Origin: Chitinophagales bacterium
GTDB lineage: Bacteria; Bacteroidota; Bacteroidia; Chitinophagales; CAIOSU01
DNA length: 64,000 nucleotides
Assembly: GCA_040877935.1 (NCBI GenBank)
Contig: JBBDNB010000021.1
Span: forward strand, 59,047 to 123,046
Reading direction: 5' to 3'
Part shown: positions 53,101 to 61,403 of the stretch, in pieces
Position numbering within the stretch: position 1 is the first letter of the stretch
Layout of the letters: each line of letters begins with the position of its first letter
Notes under the pieces: generated by a model
What the model was told of the DNA's origin: nothing
The model's input: only the letters and a program-made list of their open reading frames with translations
The model's database searches: none
Translations under genes and position numbers: made by a program

Positions 53101-54393
53101 CCTCAGGTCACTGAGATTTGCACCTGCCGAATAACCATAGGATTCATCATTGCCGTACCCATAAACATATCCAACAACACCACTGTCAGATGCAAGCGTG
53201 TGGTTGCCCTGGGTAATGTTTAAGCGGGCATAGGAATAGGTAGGGTTAGAAGGGAATGGAGTAAATTGGCCACCAATATTATTGCCGTCTAAAGTAGCCA
53301 GATTTGTATTGGCTGTTGTGGTCACAACATTCAGGTAGTAATTTGTAATAACATTTGAAGTAAAAGCATTGAATGTAATGACTTTAAGTGTTTGTTCTAC
53401 AGGGCTGAGGTTTATGGTAAATGGATCGGAATTGGTGCCATCACAATCACTTCCCATACTGAACTGATACACAGAAATGGGATTGTTTGAAGTAACAACA
53501 GTAGCTTGCCCGGTGTTAAATTGATGATGTTGTCCGGCATTTAAATTAATGGCTGCACCACCATTGATAGAAATTTGTGTGCCATTAACAGAAGCCTGAA
53601 CCCTGTAGCGGTCATTTGCCCTAGTGAGCAGCGGGGGAAGCACATAGGTCATGCCCCATGTAGATGTTGGAAACATTTGTTCATTTAAATGGTCACAGTA
53701 TGGACAAATAACACCTGTGCAAATATTTCCGGCAAATAATGCAAAGTCTTTACAGCCATCACCTGAATCGAATGAAGTAACAAGAGAACCACTTAAATCT
53801 CCATTTGACTGCACCTGATAAACTTGTCCGGCATTTAATGTCACCTGAAAAGGTACGTTTGCTGCATTTCCATTGAGTGTATTTACACTCGGAACAATTT
53901 CAATAGTGGTATTGTCATAGGCTGCTACTATCAAAAATTCTGAAGAGCTGGAAAAGGTTTGATTGTCTTTATATGCCATCACATAATAATGGTTCCCCAA
54001 AGTATTTACCGGAGCAACCACAGTAGCATCTGATGTATAACCCTCATAATTTAAAGCAAAAACAGCTACATTTTCTTCTGTTTCTACAAGAATACCATTG
54101 GGAAATATTCCTGAGCCAATGGTTTGACCCTGCCCTGTGGGAACTTGAATTTCGGTGGTTGTTCCAGCCGTAACATTGAAATTTTGTGTCCAGCCCTGCA
54201 AAGGAATAGATATAGTGCCCGTAGTGTTTACATCAGAACTGATGTAAACATAGAGCGTTGGACCTGAGTAATTTTCCATAAACCCAAGCCAAAACCGATC
54301 CCCAAGCGTAGAGAAATTTTGACTTGATACTTGGAAAATACAACTCAAATAAAGTATAATGCAGAGAATGCTTTTCTTCAAGAGAGACAGCAT
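50158..54393 (-). CDS. Giant T9SS-secreted protein with IgGFc-binding-like and PKD domains (type B sorting domain)
   Basis: A 1411-residue exported protein. A signal peptide (about 1-24) precedes an IgGFc-binding-like domain (about 25-420, SEFLIVAAYDNTTIEIVPS). About ten PKD domains follow (about 445-1200, units such as YWQWSFGDGDTLTG and YDSAGIYNVQLIV). Next is an SprB-like unit (FGENDGEIIIIPKGGTFPY). The C-terminal gliding-associated type B domain (about 1325-1411) has PTAFTPNGDGNNDTF, FNRWGELLFET and GWNG. It is probably a surface adhesin. PKD units of ~75 residues are recurrent in DNA as well. The gene is alone in its transcript. Confidence 0.93.
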   Translation of the reverse strand: MLSLLKKSILCIILYLSCIFQVSSQNFSTLGDRFWLGFMENYSGPTLYVYISSDVNTTGTISIPLQGWTQNFNVTAGTTTEIQVPTGQGQTIGSGIFPNGILVETEENVAVFALNYEGYTSDATVVAPVNTLGNHYYVMAYKDNQTFSSSSEFLIVAAYDNTTIEIVPSVNTLNGNAANVPFQVTLNAGQVYQVQSNGDLSGSLVTSFDSGDGCKDFALFAGNICTGVICPYCDHLNEQMFPTSTWGMTYVLPPLLTRANDRYRVQASVNGTQISINGGAAINLNAGQHHQFNTGQATVVTSNNPISVYQFSMGSDCDGTNSDPFTINLSPVEQTLKVITFNAFTSNVITNYYLNVVTTTANTNLATLDGNNIGGQFTPFPSNPTYSYARLNITQGNHTLASDSGVVGYVYGYGNDESYGYSAGANLSDLRALIRYQVGEYTEQDSIVFICPGDTINFIGEGDSSIISWEWFMGDSLNTYYTEDTISHVYDDYGIYEVKLIVERLNMCSKDTVTQVMEVTGPRVHIVEQDSFCYGAGININVSGGETYEWSTGDTTDNIFVNPENDTLYWVYAIDSLCPGMPDTVHISVVNTATDFYQAPVCPGEVTSFTDLSILGNDTISNWYWDFGNNNTDTVQNPTFTFDSNGVYPIKLVIESGIGCKDSIEKTLDYNPLPIAAMQLDSACRNEDLVFLDSSRVDSGSIIAWQWDLGDNTISTDQNPVYSYDSAGYFDIQLVVWTDSACTDTAFGQLRIYELPDAGFYADPVCFGLESIFTDTSSSNDGTLDYWQWSFGDGDTLTGQQQQHLYDSAGIYNVQLIVNNSFLCADTILQQVEVFARPDADFNASDVCLNDSTVFNSLSSIDIGTLANCTYNLGDGNSSNDCDFSYAYLSPDIYDVELITVSDSGCADTTVKAVEVFHLPEAAFGFDDHCFNDTTQFSDSSQIQSGSILDWYWEFGDNSTSISSSPDHFYAAPDTYSVNLVVSSNHLCTDTATEEIVIFPLPVADFEVDPVCFGDTSIFNNLSSISSGSIIANEWDFSEGNASSQSDPNHNFTEHGTYPVTLQIESDQGCRDTISKDAVVYSLPDVNFTFNNVCLEDSAFFISESAVEDGQIISYEWDNSGMHFSSQTDYSYLFPDSGLYNIKLRAQSSFGCVDSSEADIEIYPLPKFSHYIEPACFGENDGEIIIIPKGGTFPYEINWTDGENIFVREELYSGTYSFTISDKYSCATDSSLYVDQPDHPVILQVEPDSTEIIFGTEVELYVSGNYDPHLNYEWLNPERLTCSDCQDPVADPLEYILYTVEATDTQGCKGIAKAEVFVKFDYIFFAPTAFTPNGDGNNDTFKVYARGVKNIELNIFNRWGELLFETHDIENGWNGLYRGELLNPDVFVYHVVIEYLNGYKKSHRGSFTLIR

Positions 54394-54719
54394 ACAACAA
54401 ACTATTTATGCATTTAAGGCAGTTACCAAAATAGATTTTAAGGAGTGGACACTCCCTTACCTAATTACTTATAAAAATTAGGCTACCGCATAAATATATG
54501 AATTTATAAAACAATAGTTTGTAATGATTTACTAGATTTTAGTGAACTGATTTATTCAGCAAAAACCTTTACATGTAATTCCATTAAAGCATTAAGCATA
54601 CCTCCTAAGACAGCAAATGAACAATGAGTGGTTCTGACGGGTTATATAACTGAAATTCAACAGCCAAAGAGAACCTTTATTTGCGTAAGGGTTCTCTTTT
54701 TTTAGGCTATTTCTAAAAA
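54394..54719. other. 326-bp intergenic region with an unexplained plus-strand terminator
   Basis: No gene is seen; plus-strand start codons give only a few codons each. The stretch ends in a strong hairpin with a plus-strand T-run (54666-54703), although both neighbouring genes run on the minus strand. Confidence 0.7.
54666..54703 (+). terminator. Intrinsic terminator hairpin, plus-strand T-run
   Basis: AAAGAGAACC (54666-54675) pairs with GGTTCTCTTT (54690-54699), a perfect 10-bp stem with a 14-nt loop, followed by four more T. On the minus strand only three T follow the stem. It could still end the zinc peptidase transcript (stop at 54720) weakly; read on the plus strand it has no gene to serve. 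Confidence 0.75.
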
Positions 54720-55421
54720 TCAATCTCTCCTACCCAAGAAAATAGAAAGGTAATACAGCAATGTGGCCAAAGAACCAAGTGCAGCAACTACATAGGTCAT
54801 AGCAGCCCATTTGAGTGCGTCTTTGGCACTACTCTGCTCTTGCCCGCTTGTGATTCCAGTGTTTTCCAGCCATGCCAATGCGCGATTTGAAGCATCAAAC
54901 TCAACAGGGAGTGTGACAAAACTGAAGGTTGTCAATACGCCATAACAAGCAATCAATACCAGTAGAACCAGATCAATTGGGAAAGCACTAAAAAGGAAAA
55001 AACCACCAAAGATCATCATCAACATAACTGCATTGAGGATTTTTCCACTGGCTGCCTGAACCGGAACCAATTTACTGCGCAAAGTGAGCCATGCATAAGC
55101 TTGTGCGTGCTGAACAGCATGGCCACATTCGTGCGCGGCAACTGCCGCAGCAGCTACATTTCTTCCGCTGTAAACATCAGGGCTCAGGTTTACGGTTTTA
55201 TTCATTGGATTGTAGTGGTCTGTCAATTTCCCGGGAACAGAAACTACCTGGACATTGCCAATACCATTGTCATGGAGCATACGCTCGGCAATTTCTTTTC
55301 CACTCATTCCATTTCTAAGCGGTTCCTGAGAATACTTTTTAAACTTACTTTTCAGTTTCCAGCTTGCGCCCATACTGGCGGCAAAAATCACTACCATTAA
55401 TACTATATATCCAATACTCAT
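54720..55421 (-). CDS. YugP-type zinc metallopeptidase (membrane)
   Basis: A 233-residue membrane protease. An N-terminal helix (about 3-20) is followed by a soluble part with VSVPGKLTDHYNPMNKTVNLSP. The zinc motif HECGH lies in AAAVAAHECGHAVQHAQAY (about 91-109). Two to three further helices follow, and the last part contains ALKWAAMTYVVAALGSLATLL. It belongs to the peptidase family of Bacillus YugP, with unknown substrate. It lies 54 bp after dusB in the same direction and could share its transcript. Length and motif are normal. Confidence 0.92.
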   Translation of the reverse strand: MSIGYIVLMVVIFAASMGASWKLKSKFKKYSQEPLRNGMSGKEIAERMLHDNGIGNVQVVSVPGKLTDHYNPMNKTVNLSPDVYSGRNVAAAAVAAHECGHAVQHAQAYAWLTLRSKLVPVQAASGKILNAVMLMMIFGGFFLFSAFPIDLVLLVLIACYGVLTTFSFVTLPVEFDASNRALAWLENTGITSGQEQSSAKDALKWAAMTYVVAALGSLATLLYYLSIFLGRRD

Positions 55422-55475
55422 CTTCGTTTATTTATTTTGTTTTTCAATGGAAGCTTATCAAAATCCTTGCCCAAT

Positions 55476-56483
55476 TCAACAAGTGACATTTTGTTCTGTC
55501 AGCAGGGGAGAATAGGTCATTTTGACTTGTTCTAAAAGCTCAAAAAGCAATATCGGGTTATCTTCAGTGACAAGCTTAGTTCTAAAAGGTTTAATATTTG
55601 GAAATCCCCTGAAATAATTGGTATAATGCCTGCGCATTTCCAGCACTCCCAGCTTTTCTCCTTTCCATTCCAGCGACATTTCCAGATGTTTTCTGGCTGC
55701 TTCAACCCTTTCCTCAACAGTAGGTGCCGCAAGATGTGTTCCTGTTTCTAAAAAGTGTTTTATTTCCCTGAATATCCAGGGATAGCCAATGGCTGCACGG
55801 CCAATCATAATGCCATCCACACCATATTTGTTTTTCATTTCCAGTGCTTTTTCAGGGCTGTTAACATCACCGTTTCCAAAAACAGGAATGTGCAATCTTG
55901 GATTATCCTTCACTCGTGCAATCGGTTCCCAGTTTGCCTCCCCTTTATACATCTGCTTGCGTGTACGTCCATGTATAGATATAGCTTTAATGCCAACATC
56001 TTGCAAGCGTTCTGCTACTTCTTCTATTAAAATGCTATTGTCATCCCAGCCCAATCTGGTTTTCACAGTCACGGGCAGTTTTGTGGATTTCACTACCGCT
56101 TCTGTAAGCCTTACCATTTTTGGAATATCTTTTAGTATTCCTGCCCCTGCATCTTTGCACACTACTTTTTTTACCGGGCAGCCATAATTGATATCAAGAA
56201 TATCTGGCTGGGCAGCTTCTACAATTTCGGCTGTTTTGCGCATTGAATCGAGATTGCCCCCAAATATTTGAATGCCAATGGGGCGCTCATAGTCAAATAT
56301 ATCGAGCTTTTGAACACTTTTAGCAGCATCGCGAATTAATCCCTCTGAAGAGATGAACTCGGTGTACATCATGTCTGCACCATTTTCCTTGCACAATGCA
56401 CGAAAGGGTGGATCACTTACATCCTCCATAGGAGCAAGTAAAAGTGGAAATGTGCCCAATTCCAGTTTCCCAATTTTAACCAT
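55476..56483 (-). CDS. dusB: tRNA-dihydrouridine synthase DusB
   Basis: A 335-residue FMN enzyme that reduces uridine in the tRNA D-loop. The TIM-barrel start LAPMEDVSDPPFRALCKENG (about 16-35) is typical. The catalytic cysteine lies in INYGCPVKKVVCKDAGAG. Later motifs are VKTRLGWDD, ISIHGRTRKQMYKG and FGNGDVNSPEKA, with GIMIGRAAIGYPWIF forming the FMN phosphate site. The helical C-terminal domain is complete. It is divergent from the CPBP gene with a 42-bp gap. Confidence 0.95.
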   Translation of the reverse strand: MVKIGKLELGTFPLLLAPMEDVSDPPFRALCKENGADMMYTEFISSEGLIRDAAKSVQKLDIFDYERPIGIQIFGGNLDSMRKTAEIVEAAQPDILDINYGCPVKKVVCKDAGAGILKDIPKMVRLTEAVVKSTKLPVTVKTRLGWDDNSILIEEVAERLQDVGIKAISIHGRTRKQMYKGEANWEPIARVKDNPRLHIPVFGNGDVNSPEKALEMKNKYGVDGIMIGRAAIGYPWIFREIKHFLETGTHLAAPTVEERVEAARKHLEMSLEWKGEKLGVLEMRRHYTNYFRGFPNIKPFRTKLVTEDNPILLFELLEQVKMTYSPLLTEQNVTC

Positions 56484-56525
56484 GCCGCAATTTTAATTGT
56501 AAATTTACGCAATTTCCTGAGTGAT

Positions 56526-57434
56526 ATGAATGAACCAACACCGCTTAACAATATTAAACACCCGCTTAAACCACTTCTGCACTTTCTTTTGATCTGGTTT
56601 TTATGTTTTTTAAGCTTTAATGTCCTCGGGGCTATTTTAGTGGGTTTTCTTCTCGGTGTAGATCCAGGAAGTCTGAACTTTGAAAGTCTAGCCATTGATG
56701 AAAATATTTGGGCACTTAAAGTCATGCAGATATTTGTCTCTGCCGGAAGTTTTCTACTCCCGCCACTGGTTTATATTTGGTTTAAGAAAAAAAGCGTCAA
56801 AAAATATTTTGGCTTTCAAAAAGGAATTCAATTCAAATTGCTACTGGGCACAGTAGTGATTGTCTTTTTGTCTGGACCGGTTGTTTATTGGCTTTTGCAG
56901 GTCAATCAGCAAATGAACTTCCCCGATTTTATGGGCGGCCTTGAACAATATCTTCAGAGTATGGAGCAGGACAATGAAAATATTTTGATCCGGCTTTTAA
57001 GTATGGAAACAATTGGGCAGCTCTTGCTGAATTTATTTATGGTAGCACTTTTACCAGGAATTGGTGAGGAATTGCTTTTTAGGGGTGTTTTACAAAAATT
57101 ACTGGGCAGGCTGTACAAAAATCCACATCTTGGAATTATCGGTGCAGCATTGATTTTCAGCTTCATCCACTTTCAATTTTATGGATTTTTACCGCGTATG
57201 GCATTGGGTGTTTTGTTTGGTTACCTCTACTATTGGAGTGGTAATTTGTGGTATCCTATAATTGCGCATGTTGTGCATAATGGCGCACAGGTTATAATGG
57301 TCTACTCAATGGGAGCTGATTTCACTGAGCAGGATTTGGAATCAATTGGTCAATTTTCTCCTTTTATGATCATGATTGCTACCGTATTTTTAATAATTAG
57401 CCTGGCGCGTTTTCAATTTATGTCAAAACACTAA
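56526..57434 (+). CDS. CPBP family intramembrane glutamic protease
   Basis: A 302-residue integral protein with seven to eight membrane helices. The family motifs are GIGEELLFRGVLQ (the EE dyad, about 177-189), FIHFQFYGFLPRMALGVLFG (H about 214) and NLWYPIIAHVVHN (H near 246). These fit the type II CAAX/Rce1-related proteases, whose bacterial substrates are mostly unknown. It is followed 7 bp later by the DUF2007 gene and then cdsA, so it heads a short operon. Confidence 0.94.
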   Translation: MNEPTPLNNIKHPLKPLLHFLLIWFLCFLSFNVLGAILVGFLLGVDPGSLNFESLAIDENIWALKVMQIFVSAGSFLLPPLVYIWFKKKSVKKYFGFQKGIQFKLLLGTVVIVFLSGPVVYWLLQVNQQMNFPDFMGGLEQYLQSMEQDNENILIRLLSMETIGQLLLNLFMVALLPGIGEELLFRGVLQKLLGRLYKNPHLGIIGAALIFSFIHFQFYGFLPRMALGVLFGYLYYWSGNLWYPIIAHVVHNGAQVIMVYSMGADFTEQDLESIGQFSPFMIMIATVFLIISLARFQFMSKH

Positions 57435-57441
57435 TGCATTA

Positions 57442-57651
57442 ATGGAAAGTGGATGGAAAAAAGTATATTCGGGAACAGACACGTTTAAAGCCCGGCTACT
57501 CAAGGAGAAATTAGAATCCCTTGACATTCGCTGTGTGCTTATGGACAAAAAGGATTCAGCATATGTGATGATTGGAGAAATAGAATTGTATGTGCAGGAA
57601 GCTAATTTTTTAAAAGCAATAAATATTATTCAACAGGGTGCAATGGAATAA
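57442..57651 (+). CDS. DUF2007 family small protein
   Basis: A 69-residue protein with the DUF2007 pattern: WKKVYSGTDTFKARLLKEKL at the start, IRCVLMDKKDS and IELYVQEANFLKAINII. Members have a ferredoxin-like fold resembling GlnB-type proteins and are thought to sense or bind a partner; none is established. It is 7 bp after the CPBP gene and overlaps the GTG start of cdsA by 14 bp, so translation is coupled. Confidence 0.88.
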   Translation: MESGWKKVYSGTDTFKARLLKEKLESLDIRCVLMDKKDSAYVMIGEIELYVQEANFLKAINIIQQGAME

Positions 57652-58471
57652 TTTATGGGTGAGGGCTCGAACGGCCTTGTTTTTTGTCGGCACGGTGTTG
57701 TTGGCATTTTATCTCAATGTGTGGACATATGCAGTATTGATTGCTTTAGTGATCTTATTTGCTCAGCTTGAACTTGAGAAAATTTTCCAGTTGCTGCGCA
57801 CAAAAAACAACAGCAGTTTACTCTATCTTCCGTTGACATTATTGCTCTCTCTTTCATCATTTATTCTCACGCTATTGATTGCGCTGGGTTATCTGGATAT
57901 GAGTTTTGCAGTCTTGATCATTCCTGTGTTGTTTATCCCTTTCATTGTTGAGCTGTGGGCTGATTCCGATCAACCGTTGCGCAATATCTCTTTTCAGCTT
58001 TTTGCTTTTATATATGTTAGCTTACCCATGGTTTTGCTCAATTTCATTGCCATTGACCCCGCTGGAAATTACAGGCATTTACTGGTAATTGGCATTATTC
58101 TCATTGTTTGGGCCAATGATGCTGCGGCTTATCTAGTGGGCTCCATGATAGGAAAAACGAAATTGTTTGAACGCATTTCTCCCAAAAAAACCAGGGAAGG
58201 CAGTATGGGAGGGGTGCTGGGTTCCTTGATTGTAGGTGTTCTGATTCATTATGTTTTTGGAATAAATACTTTACAGGATTGGTTGATACTCGCATTGATA
58301 CTAAGTATTTCAGCATCGCTGGGCGATTTAATTCAGTCATTGATCAAAAGAAGTGTGAAAATCAAAGATACCGGATCACTTTTCCCTGGGCACGGTGGTG
58401 TTTTAGATCGCTTTGATGCTTTCTTTTTTGCCATTCCATTTGCACTGGTCTATGTTTTGTTTAGGTTTTGA
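57638..58471 (+). CDS. cdsA: Phosphatidate cytidylyltransferase
   Basis: A 277-residue inner-membrane enzyme making CDP-diacylglycerol from phosphatidate and CTP. It has about eight helices and ends in the CdsA signature, RSVKIKDTGSLFPGHGGVLDRFDAFFFA (conserved S/K-R, K-D, PGHGG, DR-D). The start is GTG at 57638, which keeps the family-typical N-N-L-x-x-R-A-x-T opening and overlaps DUF2007; no ATG is available near. Psd, which acts later in phosphatidylethanolamine synthesis, lies 128 bp downstream. Confidence 0.93.
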   Translation: MQWNNLWVRARTALFFVGTVLLAFYLNVWTYAVLIALVILFAQLELEKIFQLLRTKNNSSLLYLPLTLLLSLSSFILTLLIALGYLDMSFAVLIIPVLFIPFIVELWADSDQPLRNISFQLFAFIYVSLPMVLLNFIAIDPAGNYRHLLVIGIILIVWANDAAAYLVGSMIGKTKLFERISPKKTREGSMGGVLGSLIVGVLIHYVFGINTLQDWLILALILSISASLGDLIQSLIKRSVKIKDTGSLFPGHGGVLDRFDAFFFAIPFALVYVLFRF

Positions 58472-58565
58472 ATCAAGAAGTTTCCTTTTTCCTGAATTAA
58501 ACATTTTATGACTTAAATCATTTTCACTCCCCGAATCAAATTTATACCTGTTTACAATTTTATCT

Positions 58566-58573
58566 TATTTTTG
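58566..58573 (+). promoter_or_regulatory. Candidate -7 box for psd
   Basis: TATTTTTG (TAnnTTTG) lies 26 bp before the ATG at 58599, in a 127-bp spacer. It gives psd its own promoter even if read-through from cdsA occurs. Confidence 0.5.
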
Positions 58574-58598
58574 GCATTCCTTAGGAATTATTTGATTT

Positions 58599-59255
58599 AT
58601 GACAATTCACAAAGAAGGTTTTAAAATATTAACAGGAGTAGTAGTAGCACTTACTGCCATTAATTTGATCATGCGTTATTTCTACCCTGGAAATCAACAA
58701 ATGCTTTGGGGGGTATTCATAGCTTCTGCAATTTTGTTTCTTTCAATAGCATCATTTTTCAGAAAACCCAGGCGGGTAATGTTTCTTCATGAAAATTATG
58801 TGCTGGCACCGGCTGACGGGCGAATTGTAGCCATTGAAGAAACAGTAGAAGAAGAATATTTTAAAGACCGCAGGATATTGGTTTCGGTTTTTATGTCGCC
58901 ATCGAATGTCCACGTCAACTGGAACCCTATTGGCGGGATAGTGAAGTATGTGAAATACCATGCCGGGAAAAATTTAGTTGCCTGGCATCCAAAATCATCA
59001 CTGGACAACGAGCGGAATACAGTAGTGATTGATGACAATGGTAATGAAATATTGATTCGCCAGATAGCCGGCTTTTTGGCACGCAGAATAGTGCATTATA
59101 TGGATGTTGGACAGGAAGTTGCACAGGGAAAAGAACTTGGTTTCATCAAATTTGGCTCAAGAGTTGATTTGTTTTTGCCCATTGATTCGGTGATTCATGT
59201 AGATCTGCGCCAGAAAGTAAAAGGCGGCCAAAGTATTTTGGCTCAAATCCCCTAA
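58599..59255 (+). CDS. psd: Phosphatidylserine decarboxylase
   Basis: A 218-residue enzyme of the short, archaetidylserine-type class, giving phosphatidylethanolamine. Two N-terminal membrane helices (about 8-24 and 30-48) precede the conserved core: FLHENYVLAPADGRIVAIEE, VFMSPSNVHVNWNPIGG and HPKSSLDNERN. The self-cleavage site G-S lies in IKFGSRVDLFLP near residue 186; the serine becomes the pyruvoyl group after cleavage. The length fits the short class. It lies downstream of cdsA with its own TATTTTTG box. Confidence 0.95.
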   Translation: MTIHKEGFKILTGVVVALTAINLIMRYFYPGNQQMLWGVFIASAILFLSIASFFRKPRRVMFLHENYVLAPADGRIVAIEETVEEEYFKDRRILVSVFMSPSNVHVNWNPIGGIVKYVKYHAGKNLVAWHPKSSLDNERNTVVIDDNGNEILIRQIAGFLARRIVHYMDVGQEVAQGKELGFIKFGSRVDLFLPIDSVIHVDLRQKVKGGQSILAQIP

Positions 59256-59272
59256 AGCATTAAGTATTTTAT

Positions 59273-59280
59273 TAAATTTG
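59273..59280 (+). promoter_or_regulatory. Candidate -7 box for the small secreted-protein gene
   Basis: TAAATTTG (TAnnTTTG) lies 24 bp before the ATG at 59305. It covers an in-frame TTG that would otherwise be taken as the start. Confidence 0.5.
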
Positions 59281-59304
59281 CAAACACCAAAAAACAGATC
59301 AATT

Positions 59305-59676
59305 ATGAGACAGACAATGAGTGCCCTAATAATTATTCTTTTGTTCTCCGCAACTGCATTTGCTCAAAGCGATGTTAAAGAAGAGAAAGCAGAAATTAAG
59401 CCTGCTGTAAAAACACAGTACGCCAAAACAAAACAGGCAGAAAAAAACACTTCAACTATTTATAAGAAAGATGTCCAAGCAGAAAAAGTGGCTAAATCTT
59501 CTGAAAAAATTGAAGTTAAAGAAAGAAAAGCTGCTGAAAGTGATGCTGTAATTAAAAAAGAAGCCACTATCAAAAATCCTAAAATCAAGGAAAGCGAAAA
59601 AGCCGTTGAGAAAAAAGCCGTAAAATCAAATACCGGTACGATTCAAAAAGATACTAAAAGCAATCCTGAGCAATAG
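59305..59676 (+). CDS. Small secreted Lys/Glu-rich protein
   Basis: A 123-residue protein with signal peptide MRQTMSALIIILLFSATAFAQ and an unusual mature part. It is made almost wholly of Lys, Glu, Ala, Ser and Thr (for example KKEATIKNPKIKESEKAVEK), without aromatic residues apart from two tyrosines early on. It is probably disordered or weakly helical. No family is recognised. The ATG at 59305 fits the signal peptide and the TAAATTTG box. It ends 33 bp before a terminator shared with the convergent mce gene. Confidence 0.7.
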   Translation: MRQTMSALIIILLFSATAFAQSDVKEEKAEIKPAVKTQYAKTKQAEKNTSTIYKKDVQAEKVAKSSEKIEVKERKAAESDAVIKKEATIKNPKIKESEKAVEKKAVKSNTGTIQKDTKSNPEQ

Positions 59677-59708
59677 GTGTAAAATTCTGTTTTACTGAAA
59701 ATTAATAG

Positions 59709-59735
59709 AAGCCTCCACATTCGGGGGCTTTTTTA
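59709..59735. terminator. Intrinsic terminator
   Basis: AAGCCTCC and GGGGGCTT pair (one G-T pair) around ACATTC, followed by TTTTTT. It overlaps the last codon of the convergent mce gene. Confidence 0.85.
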
Positions 59736-60134
59736 TTTCATCTCCTGGCACAACTCTATTAAAACACCATTGCTGCTTTTTGGATGCAGGAAACAAATCA
59801 ATTTATTGTCTGCACCCTTTTTTGGTGATTTGTTCAGCAAATGAAACCCTTCAGATTGAAGTCGCTTCATTTCAGCTTCAATATCTTCTACTTCAAATGC
59901 AATGTGGTGTATGCCTTCTCCTTTTTTGGAAATAAATTTTCCAATAGGACTGTCATCAGATTCGGCTTCTAAAAGCTCAATTTTTGAGTTTCCAACTTGA
60001 AAAAAAGAAGTGCTTACGCCTTCTGATTCAACACTTTCTTCCTTATATGCAGCTTTATCAAAAAGTTTTTCGAAAAGTTGATTGGAATTTTTTAAATCTT
60101 TTACAGCAATTCCAATATGTTCGATTTTAAGCAT
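59733..60134 (-). CDS. mce: Methylmalonyl-CoA epimerase
   Basis: A 133-residue vicinal-oxygen-chelate enzyme that interconverts (R)- and (S)-methylmalonyl-CoA in propionyl-CoA metabolism. The start MLKIEHIGIAVKDLKNSNQLF carries the first metal histidine (His6). The central GEGIHHIAFEVEDIEAEM has the second. The end, NGVLIELCQ, includes the glutamate ligand. Length is normal. The mutase genes are not in the window. The gene is monocistronic and ends inside the terminator of the convergent small gene. Confidence 0.93.
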   Translation of the reverse strand: MLKIEHIGIAVKDLKNSNQLFEKLFDKAAYKEESVESEGVSTSFFQVGNSKIELLEAESDDSPIGKFISKKGEGIHHIAFEVEDIEAEMKRLQSEGFHLLNKSPKKGADNKLICFLHPKSSNGVLIELCQEMK

Positions 60135-60269
60135 TTTTTTGTGTTTTGTTTAAGAACCAAAGCTGCAAAATAATTTTAGACGAAATAAACATGAATTTTT
60201 TTCTGAAATTTAATGCAGCTTATAGGTGAGCACAAAAGTACGAAATAGAAGCTTTATCAATATCAGGAC

Positions 60270-61352
60270 TTAAATTATGCTCTTATAAAGTCTATTCCAC
60301 TGAGGCATTATATTTTTTGTTGAGAACTTTTGGACATAAGATTTTCCAGCTTCAGCGTATTCAGTTCTTCGGGCTTTGTCATTGATCAGGTCAATAACAG
60401 CAGTTTCCCAAAGTACCGTTTCCAATGGAAGAAAAAGCCCCCCCGATTTTCCAGCTTCTTCCATAGAAGTTCCAAGCGTAGAAATAACAGGAGTACCACA
60501 TGCCAGGGATTCTGCTACAGGCAATCCAAAGCCCTCATATTGCGAAGGGTATAAAAACAAATCAGCATTGTGATAATATTGTGGGAGTTCCCGATTAGAA
60601 ATATTGTTTAAAATTTTTACACGGGATTCAATACCGAGCTTTGAAATTGCAGAAAGTATTTTTCTATTATACGCAGCACTTCCATTTCCAACTAAAAACA
60701 ATTGATGTGGAATTTGCTTTGAGATTTTAGCGAAAACCTGAAGCAAAAAAAGCACATTTTTCCTTTCGCTAAATGAACCTACATAAAGCAAATAAGGATG
60801 GTCGGAAATAATTTTTTTTGAAGAATGGAAATCTTGATATGCACCAGAAAGTGACTGGTAGATCAGTTCAATTTTAGATTCAGGTGCCCAGCCCATTTCC
60901 AAAATATCGTTTTTGGTCACTTCGCTGATAGCTACAATTTTATCAGCATATTTACAGGCATAGCGCATTTTTGCTTTATAAATCTGTGCATCGGCAAAAG
61001 GATACCACTGTGGGAATTTTAAGGCAATTAAATCGTGAATTGTGACTACAAATTTACAGGGTGATTTCTTGTGCGCAACAAAAGGAATTTCATTGCTCAA
61101 TCCATGATAAATATCTATTTGCTTTTCTCTTATTTCTTTTTTGAGCCCGTATGATCGCCAAAACAATCTGTTTCCTTTTGGAAAAACCACAGGACTTTTA
61201 AATGGAATTTTACCCCCGGGCATTTTTGGGCTGAAAAGAAAATATTCCATGTGCGGGATTTCTTCTTCCAGATCGCCAATCAATGTGCGGCTGTACTGAC
61301 CCAGGCCGGTATGGTTAAAAAAAGCTCTTTTGGCATCAATACCGATTTTCAT
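60270..61352 (-). CDS. Glycosyltransferase family 4 (GT-B)
   Basis: A 360-residue cytoplasmic transferase using a sugar nucleotide. The start IGIDAKRAFFNHTGLGQYSR holds the acceptor-side glycine loop. The GT4 donor site is PSQYEGFGLPVAESLACGTPVIS (about 275-297), with the E-x7-E pattern. Before it comes HPYLLYVGSFSERKNVLFLLQ, the usual start of the C-terminal domain. It is followed in the opposite reading order by a GT2 gene 51 bp upstream in the same direction, so both probably build one surface glycan. Confidence 0.93.
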   Translation of the reverse strand: MKIGIDAKRAFFNHTGLGQYSRTLIGDLEEEIPHMEYFLFSPKMPGGKIPFKSPVVFPKGNRLFWRSYGLKKEIREKQIDIYHGLSNEIPFVAHKKSPCKFVVTIHDLIALKFPQWYPFADAQIYKAKMRYACKYADKIVAISEVTKNDILEMGWAPESKIELIYQSLSGAYQDFHSSKKIISDHPYLLYVGSFSERKNVLFLLQVFAKISKQIPHQLFLVGNGSAAYNRKILSAISKLGIESRVKILNNISNRELPQYYHNADLFLYPSQYEGFGLPVAESLACGTPVISTLGTSMEEAGKSGGLFLPLETVLWETAVIDLINDKARRTEYAEAGKSYVQKFSTKNIMPQWNRLYKSII

Positions 61353-61403
61353 TCCACTATTATTTTGAAACGGCTAAAAATGGGTGCGATATACTCAGGC
61401 TTC

